A stretch of 64,000 nucleotides of DNA from a bacterium (GTDB lineage Bacteria > Cyanobacteriota > Vampirovibrionia > Vampirovibrionales > Vampirovibrionaceae), in assembly GCA_030429585.1 (NCBI GenBank), contig JAUIEU010000001.1:801994-865993 (forward strand), in the 5' to 3' direction. The translations under genes were made by a program, and so were the position numbers. Below are positions 59,937 to 64,000 of this stretch, piece after piece. The notes under the pieces are model-generated. The model had not been told where the DNA came from and did no database searches. It saw only the letters and a program-made list of their open reading frames with translations. Positions within the stretch are counted from its first letter, which is position 1. The number at the start of each line of letters is the position of its first letter.

Positions 59937-60665
59937 TTAAACAGCAGCGGCCGTTTTTAAGGTGCGTTGCTCAATACGTTTTTCAAAATTGCCTACAATC
60001 ACACGGTCTACATAAATACCCGTGGTGTGGATTTGGTCTGGGTCTAGCTCGCCGGGCTGCACAATTTCTTCTACTTCGGCCACCGTAATGCGGCCAGCCG
60101 TCGCCATCATGGGGTTAAAATTAGCAGCGGTTTTTTTAAAGATGAGATTGCCGTAGGTATCCGCTTTCCACGCTTTTACTAGGGCAAAATCGGCGGTTAG
60201 GCTTTCTTCTAACACATAGTGCTTTTTAGTGCCGTGGATATCGGTATACTCACGGGTTTCTTTTCCTTCTGCAACTTGGGTACCGTAGCCGGTTGGGGTG
60301 TAAAACGCCGGAATGCCCGCCCCACCCGCACGGATTTTTTCTGCCAAGGTACCTTGTGGGGTTAAAATCACGTCTAGCTCGCCGCTTAAAAACTGACGTT
60401 CAAACTCATCATTTTCGCCAACATAGCTGGCAATCATGGTTTTCATTTGCCGATTTTTCAGCAAAATCCCTAGGCCAAAGTCATCCACGCCGGCGTTATT
60501 ACTAATGCAGGTTAGGTTTTTAACCCCCATTTTAGCCACTTGGGCAATTAGCCCTTCGGCTATGCCGCATAAGCCAAACCCGCCAGACATCACCGTCATG
60601 CCATCCGTCAGGCCTGCCAGCGCATCATCGTAACTGCTTACTACTTTGTTTAAACCCTTACCCAT
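59937..60665 (-). CDS. scoA: 3-oxoacid CoA-transferase subunit A
   Basis: A 242-residue alpha subunit. [20 protein letters not shown] is the subunit's CoA-binding glycine motif, followed by [47 protein letters not shown] and [39 protein letters not shown]. The ATG at 60665 has GGGAAG upstream; an ATG 27 bases earlier lacks one. It heads the operon scoA - membrane protein - scoB. Confidence 0.93.
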   Translation of the reverse strand: MGKGLNKVVSSYDDALAGLTDGMTVMSGGFGLCGIAEGLIAQVAKMGVKNLTCISNNAGVDDFGLGILLKNRQMKTMIASYVGENDEFERQFLSGELDVILTPQGTLAEKIRAGGAGIPAFYTPTGYGTQVAEGKETREYTDIHGTKKHYVLEESLTADFALVKAWKADTYGNLIFKKTAANFNPMMATAGRITVAEVEEIVQPGELDPDQIHTTGIYVDRVIVGNFEKRIEQRTLKTAAAV

Positions 60666-60719
60666 AGCTGTCTTCCCAATACACAGACTCATATTTAGCC
60701 ATTATAGCCAAAACAAAAG

Positions 60720-61058
60720 TTATTTTTTTTGCCGTTTACCAAGCTTGTATAAACCTTGAACACATACCAACCCCAAGCCCAGAACAAAGGATAATTTTTG
60801 TAAATTTGGCTCCGAGGCACAATCAATAAAATTAATTAACCCTTTTTTCGTGCCACACGTCGTGGCAATACGACTAACATCCGAGATACAAGCGCCCATA
60901 GCAAGATAAATACCTGGATACTCAACAAGCTCTTTTGCCTGGTTCAATACTAACTTTCGACTCTCCTTTTTATTTTTTCTTTTTGAGGCCTTCTTTTTTT
61001 TATTTTTTCCAGAAAACAGGATGTCTTTTTGATAGTTATTAAGATAATTAACGCTCAT
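60720..61058 (-). CDS. Small basic membrane protein with N-terminal ILFSG motif
   Basis: A 112-residue protein. SVNYLNNYQKDILFSGKNKKKKASKRKNKKESRK starts with a Phe-x-Gly element similar to other small proteins here and continues into a very Lys-rich stretch. A hydrophobic region (VEYPGIYLAMGACISDVSRI) and a likely membrane helix near the C-terminus (KLSFVLGLGLVCVQGLYKLG) follow. The GTG 15 bases upstream is an alternative start. No family is recognised. It lies between the CoA-transferase operon and the O-methyltransferase. Confidence 0.5.
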   Translation of the reverse strand: MSVNYLNNYQKDILFSGKNKKKKASKRKNKKESRKLVLNQAKELVEYPGIYLAMGACISDVSRIATTCGTKKGLINFIDCASEPNLQKLSFVLGLGLVCVQGLYKLGKRQKK

Positions 61059-61112
61059 TACTCTATATAGCACTCAAATTATTACTTATTACCACTTAAA
61101 AACACATCAACA

Positions 61113-61781
61113 CTATTTTTTGCGGGCCAAGGTTAACCCATCCCCTACGGCTAGCATCACGGCATCCATACGGTCGTCCGTAGCAATGCGGTCGTTAACG
61201 GCACGGATAGAGATGGTTTGTTTATCGGCATTAGCCGGGTCGGCCACATGGCCATCCCACAGCACATTATCCACCAGCACCACACCGTTTGGCTTAAGCA
61301 AGTCTACCGCTTTTTCGTAATAATTCAGGTAGTTCGCTTTGTCGGCATCAATAAACACAAGGTCTACCGTGCCTGCCCAGCCCTCATCTAGCTTGGCATC
61401 CATCGTTTGTAATGCCGGGGCCAGCACTAGGTTAATGCTACCTGCCACGCCTGCTTTTTCCCAATATTCTCGGGCGAGGGCTGTATTGGGTTCGCTGACA
61501 TCGCAGCACAGCATTTCCGCCTCTTTCGGCATGGCTAGTGCCATGGCCAAACTGCTGTAGCCGGTAAAAGTGCCCACTTCTACAATGCGTTTGGCGCCCA
61601 TTAACTGCACCAGCATTGCCATAAACTGGCCTTGTTCTGGGCAAATTTGCATAACGGCTGCCGTACCCATGGTGGCGTTTGTTTGCTCCCTAAGCGCTGC
61701 AAGCAGTGGATGCTCAGAGCTACTTTTAGCCAGCATGTACGCATAGCTACGCTCGTCCACAAAAGTCATTACATTAGACAT
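61113..61781 (-). CDS. SAM-dependent O-methyltransferase (family 3)
   Basis: A 222-residue methyltransferase of the caffeoyl-CoA/catechol O-methyltransferase type. Motif I is RIVEVGTFTGYSSLAMALAMP, then LCCDVSEPNTALAREYWEKAGV, and the metal-binding VDLVFIDADKANYLNYYEKAVDLLKPNGVVLVDNVLWDG. Substrate unknown; cyanobacterial relatives methylate catechols or phenylpropanoids. The ATG at 61781 overlaps the end of carB by 8 bases, so translation is coupled. An upstream TTG is less likely. Confidence 0.9.
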   Translation of the reverse strand: MSNVMTFVDERSYAYMLAKSSSEHPLLAALREQTNATMGTAAVMQICPEQGQFMAMLVQLMGAKRIVEVGTFTGYSSLAMALAMPKEAEMLCCDVSEPNTALAREYWEKAGVAGSINLVLAPALQTMDAKLDEGWAGTVDLVFIDADKANYLNYYEKAVDLLKPNGVVLVDNVLWDGHVADPANADKQTISIRAVNDRIATDDRMDAVMLAVGDGLTLARKK

Positions 61782-64000
61782 GGCACACCTCTTTAGCAAC
61801 GGCTTTGTTGGCCATACTCTGCAAGCTGGTTAACGAAAATTCACCATCTTGCAGTCTTTCCATGGCTTGAATCAAGGCTTTTGCGCCCGGCATTGTAGTC
61901 ATCATAGGCACGTTGCGCAGCACCGCCGCCTTGCGGATGTAGCTATCATCGGTCAGGGCCGCTTCGCCCATGGGGGTGTTAATAACCAGTGCAATTTTAT
62001 CTTGCTGAATCAGGCTCTCGATAGACTCGCCACCTTCGTGTTTTTTGGCAATGGTGGCCACTTTAATGCCTTGCTGGCTTAAATATTTAGCCGTACCGCC
62101 AGTGGCAATTAGCCCGTAACCCATGGTAATTAGGTCTTTGGCCACGGTCACCGCTTCAGGTTTATCACTATTATTAACGCTAATAAACACATCACCGCTG
62201 GTAGGCATTTTCATGCCTGCACCTTGCAGGGCCTTGGCAAAGGCTAGGGCAAAATCCGTATCCATGCCCATTACTTCGCCCGTGCTGCGCATTTCTGGCC
62301 CTAGTACCGGATCGGCGCCTTTAAACTTAATAAAGGGAAACACCGGTGCTTTAACGGCAACATGGGGTTGCGGTTTTACCTTGGGCACAATGCTCGCCAG
62401 TGGTTCGCCCAGCATTACCTGCACAGCAAGGTGCACCAAGTTAATGCCAGTGGCCTTGCACACAAAGGGCACGGTGCGGCTGGCGCGCGGGTTCACTTCC
62501 AACACATATAAGGTGTCATCTTGCACGGCAAACTGAATATTTAGCAGGCCCTTTACTTGCAGCGCTTTAGCCAATGCTGCTGTAGCGGTTTCTATTTGGG
62601 CCAGCATGGCAGGGGCAACGGTTTGGGTGGGCAACACGCACACACTATCGCCACTGTGCACACCGGCATGCTCCACGTGTTCCATAATGCCGCCAATAAA
62701 CGTGCTTTTGCTATCGCTTACCGCATCCACGTCTAGCTCTAGCGCGCTATCTAAAAAGCGTTCAATCAGTACGGGTTTATCCGGCGCCAAGTCCACGGCA
62801 TCCACCACATACTGCTTTAAGCTATCGTCGCTGTATACAATTTTCATGGCACGGCCACCCAGCACATAACTAGGGCGCACAATAACCGGGTACCCAATAC
62901 GATTAGCCACCGTCAGGGCCTCAGCTTCGTTGGTGGCAAAGCCGCTTTCTGGTGCATTCAAGTTCAAGTCCACCAAAATCTGGCTAAACCGATCGCGATC
63001 TTCTGCGGCATCAATGCTATCTGGCGTGGTGCCTAAAAATGGGGTATTACCATGCTTTAATGCTTGAGAAAGGGCTAACGGGGTTTGGCCGCCCAGTTGG
63101 GCAATCATGCCAAGCGGTTGTTCTTGCACCAAAATATTGGTCACATCCTCTGGGGTCATGGGGTCGAAGTACAGTCGGTGGCTTAAGTCATAATCGGTAG
63201 AAACCGTCTCTGGATTACTGTTTACCATAATGGGCGCATAACCCAGTTTTTCTAACGACAATGCCGCATGAACGCAGCAATAATCAAACTCAATGCCTTG
63301 GCCAATACGGTTGGGGCCGCCGCCTAGAATAACCACCTTTTGCCGATTATCCGTATCGCCATCGGCTTCATTTTCAACGCCATCATACGTGCTGTAAAAA
63401 TACGGTGTTTCCGCTTTAAATTCGCCGGCACAAGTATCCACCGCCTTGTAAACAGGGTTTAGCCCATGGGTATTAGCAACCGTTTCTGCCGTGGTATTTA
63501 AAAAATCCGCTAGCTGGGCGTTACTAAAACCTTTAATTTTGGCCTCTCGCCACACGGTTTTTTCAACCGCACTAGCATCGCTAAATTCTCTAAACGCACG
63601 TTCTGTGGCTACTAAATCTTGCAGTTGGTGCAAAAACCACGGGTCTAAGTCGGTTAAATCGCCCACCGTATCCAGTGGTAGTTGTTGCCATAGGGCTTGG
63701 TAAATCCACCGCAGGCGGTGTTCTTTAGGCGATTGTAATTTTTCTGAAAGTTCGTCTTTGGTCAGCGGCGCGGCAGGATGAGGAAAACTAAAGCCAGTTA
63801 AGCCTACTTCTAACCCGCGCAGGGCTTTTTGGAAGGATTCTTGAAAGGTGGTGCCAATGGCCATTACTTCGCCCACGCTTTTCATCTGCGGGCTTAGGGT
63901 GTCGTCTGCGCCGGGGAATTTTTCAAAGGCAAAGCGAGGAATCTTCGTCACCACATAATCTAAGCTGGGTTCAAAACACGCCGGGGTTACCTTGGTAATA
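61774..64000 (-). CDS. carB: Carbamoyl-phosphate synthase large subunit (partial, 5' end outside window)
   Basis: The reading frame is open to the window edge, so the first ~300 residues are missing and about 741 residues are seen, from ITKVTPACFEPSLDYVVTKIPRFAFEKF (end of the first ATP-grasp half). The oligomerisation domain, the second ATP-grasp half (VVILGGGPNRIGQGIEFDYCCVHAALSL, VRPSYVLGGRAMKIVY, LEVNPRASRTVPFVCKATG) and the MGS-like regulatory domain (LIATGGTAKYLSQQGIKVATIAK) are present. It makes carbamoyl phosphate for arginine and pyrimidines. The O-methyltransferase overlaps its stop. Confidence 0.97.
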   Translation of the reverse strand, partial: ITKVTPACFEPSLDYVVTKIPRFAFEKFPGADDTLSPQMKSVGEVMAIGTTFQESFQKALRGLEVGLTGFSFPHPAAPLTKDELSEKLQSPKEHRLRWIYQALWQQLPLDTVGDLTDLDPWFLHQLQDLVATERAFREFSDASAVEKTVWREAKIKGFSNAQLADFLNTTAETVANTHGLNPVYKAVDTCAGEFKAETPYFYSTYDGVENEADGDTDNRQKVVILGGGPNRIGQGIEFDYCCVHAALSLEKLGYAPIMVNSNPETVSTDYDLSHRLYFDPMTPEDVTNILVQEQPLGMIAQLGGQTPLALSQALKHGNTPFLGTTPDSIDAAEDRDRFSQILVDLNLNAPESGFATNEAEALTVANRIGYPVIVRPSYVLGGRAMKIVYSDDSLKQYVVDAVDLAPDKPVLIERFLDSALELDVDAVSDSKSTFIGGIMEHVEHAGVHSGDSVCVLPTQTVAPAMLAQIETATAALAKALQVKGLLNIQFAVQDDTLYVLEVNPRASRTVPFVCKATGINLVHLAVQVMLGEPLASIVPKVKPQPHVAVKAPVFPFIKFKGADPVLGPEMRSTGEVMGMDTDFALAFAKALQGAGMKMPTSGDVFISVNNSDKPEAVTVAKDLITMGYGLIATGGTAKYLSQQGIKVATIAKKHEGGESIESLIQQDKIALVINTPMGEAALTDDSYIRKAAVLRNVPMMTTMPGAKALIQAMERLQDGEFSLTSLQSMANKAVAKEVCHV

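Noticed and set aside
1-64000. CRISPR arrays, insertion sequences and rRNA genes
   Set aside because: I saw no regularly spaced repeat array, no transposase and no rRNA sequence in the window.

Overview
The window is 64 kb of gene-dense bacterial chromosome at roughly 50% GC with short intergenic gaps. LL-diaminopimelate aminotransferase (dapL), MurT, an ethylene-receptor-like histidine kinase paired with an Rcp1-type response regulator, and several small proteins with a peculiar N-terminal motif suggest a non-photosynthetic relative of Cyanobacteria (Vampirovibrionia/Melainabacteria-like). No rRNA or photosynthesis gene is present, so this placement is inference.

Layout. 0.2-8.7 kb: a small XRE regulator, then a minus-strand run proC-rocD-purK-(dead MetAP)-rlmN-mpg, the ribosomal protein gene rpmG, rsmH and a matrixin protease. 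8.9-14.9 kb: sensor kinase and response regulator, a HerA-like ATPase divergent from a D12 adenine methylase, tRNA-Pro(GGG), and two adjacent genes for small secreted Cys-Cys-rich proteins. 14.9-18.8 kb: etfB-etfA-ETF-QO, an electron route from flavoproteins to quinone. 19-25.6 kb: a TIGR01777 protein, cysE, the pxpA-like/rapZ-like/yvcK-like cluster and a Tyr/Gln/Asn-rich low-complexity protein. 25.7-34.2 kb: pckA, murT and dapL on the minus strand; prmA, rsmE and cca on the plus strand. 34.4-40.6 kb: part of a Flp/Tad pilus locus (tadG, two flp pilins, tadE, cpaB, cpaC) with no motor, platform or prepilin peptidase gene. 41-47.8 kb: a possible DnaA-box cluster, a Cys-cluster protein with a family 5 uracil-DNA glycosylase, rlmB, a two-gene phage tail remnant and a globin. 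48-55.7 kb: proS, two small HTH-like proteins (one frameshifted at an A10 tract), recN, a Gly/Met/Pro-rich protein and a TPR-retropepsin. 55.7-64 kb: argS, blaI, a two-subunit CoA-transferase with a membrane-protein gene between its subunits, an O-methyltransferase, and carB, which runs off the window.

Working together: RocD plus ProC convert ornithine to proline. PckA, YvcK and the ETF/CoA-transferase genes point to growth on organic or fatty acids with gluconeogenesis. DapL and MurT serve cell-wall synthesis. Mpg, UdgB and RecN form a scattered DNA-repair set.

Most notable are the ethylene-receptor-like kinase, the paired Cys-Cys secreted proteins, a MetAP-fold protein that has lost its metal ligands, a shared N-terminal Pro-x-Phe-Gly-like motif on otherwise unrelated small AT-richer proteins, and a perfect CRP-type palindrome in front of the pilus secretin gene.
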